Below are positions 63,773 to 64,000 of a DNA stretch of 64,000 nt, piece by piece. The notes beneath the pieces are model-generated. The model was not told the origin of the DNA. It saw only the letters and a list, made by a program, of their open reading frames with translations, and did no database searches. The translations under genes were made by a program, and so were the position numbers. This stretch comes from Symsagittifera roscoffensis (lineage: Eukaryota > Xenacoelomorpha > Acoela > Convolutidae). How positions within the stretch are numbered: position 1 is the stretch's first letter; each line of letters starts with the position of its first letter. The stretch spans positions 39,209,858 through 39,273,857 of the forward strand of contig NC_087071.1 in assembly GCF_963678635.1 (NCBI RefSeq), in the 5' to 3' direction.

Positions 63773-64000
63773 GTAGAATAAACTTCAAAATTCTTGCATG
63801 TATAGCGCTGCAATTCCTTTGAGTGTAAATCTTAAACTTGATAAAAAGTGCTACTCTCTTTTTTAGAAGTCATTGTTCCAACCACTGAACGGCGGGACCT
63901 TGTTTTTTTTTCAGCGTCTGAAATAGAATTTTTTCCAGGAAAAATTGGAAAGTCGGTTTACATTTTGTCAGCTTGCTGCCGCTCCACGAATTTCGTTTGC
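63773..64000. other. unassigned stretch at window end
   Basis: AT-rich. No supported feature. It could be an intron of the minus-strand membrane-protein gene. Confidence 0.4.

Overview
This is a piece of an animal nuclear genome. It is AT-rich, with a broken-up dermatopontin-like gene that has GT/AG introns, and it is dominated by nested retrotransposons. Nothing bacterial is present: no operons, no rRNA or tRNA genes, no CRISPR. The phylum cannot be settled from sequence alone. An aquatic invertebrate fits the dermatopontin gene and the mix of Ty3-type LTR elements with two kinds of LINE.

Layout. 1-7,574: AT-rich non-coding DNA with short repeats and one credible promoter/splice-donor pair near 5.1-5.25 kb. 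7,575-8,597: two exons of a secreted dermatopontin-like protein (+); its end was not found. 8,598-10,566: no gene seen. 10,567-23,487 and 23,488-36,408: a nearly identical 12.9-kb tandem duplication. Each unit holds, on the minus strand, two decayed gag-pol blocks of a Ty3-type element ('element B'), about 2.4 kb of ~36-bp leader repeats, a leader with a possible primer-binding site, and part of an LTR. 36,409-36,990: more of that LTR, a 51-bp minisatellite and unassigned DNA. About 36,990-39,290: a decayed LINE with a restriction-like endonuclease end ('LINE C', +). 39,400-42,758: a LINE with an AP-type endonuclease ('LINE D', +), interrupted near its 3' end.

42,759-61,162 is the centrepiece: an 18.4-kb Ty3-type LTR retroelement ('element A', minus strand) with LTRs of 908 bp that read as identical. 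In element order it has a 5' LTR, a primer-binding-site candidate, a 2.5-kb leader with 13/14-bp tandem repeats, a short gag start, a pol remnant (RNase H end, DD35E integrase, a long tail ending in a macro-domain-like module), then a ~9-kb accessory region. That region carries an SGNH (GDSL-type) hydrolase with all catalytic residues, followed by large unrecognised reading frames split by one in-frame TGA and by frame changes. Most of gag, the protease and the reverse transcriptase are missing. In their place is a 123-bp copy of the element's own SGNH reading frame, which looks like reverse-transcription template switching. Identical LTRs on a copy without reverse transcriptase imply that it moved recently using enzymes from another copy.

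61,163-64,000: the 3' end of LINE D, a perfect 17-bp hairpin, and three low-confidence terminal exons, one encoding a membrane-spanning segment. The most unusual content is the pairing of a macro-like module and an SGNH hydrolase, with a very large accessory protein region, in a Ty3-type element. Related leader repeats in elements A and B suggest the leader has a selected function.
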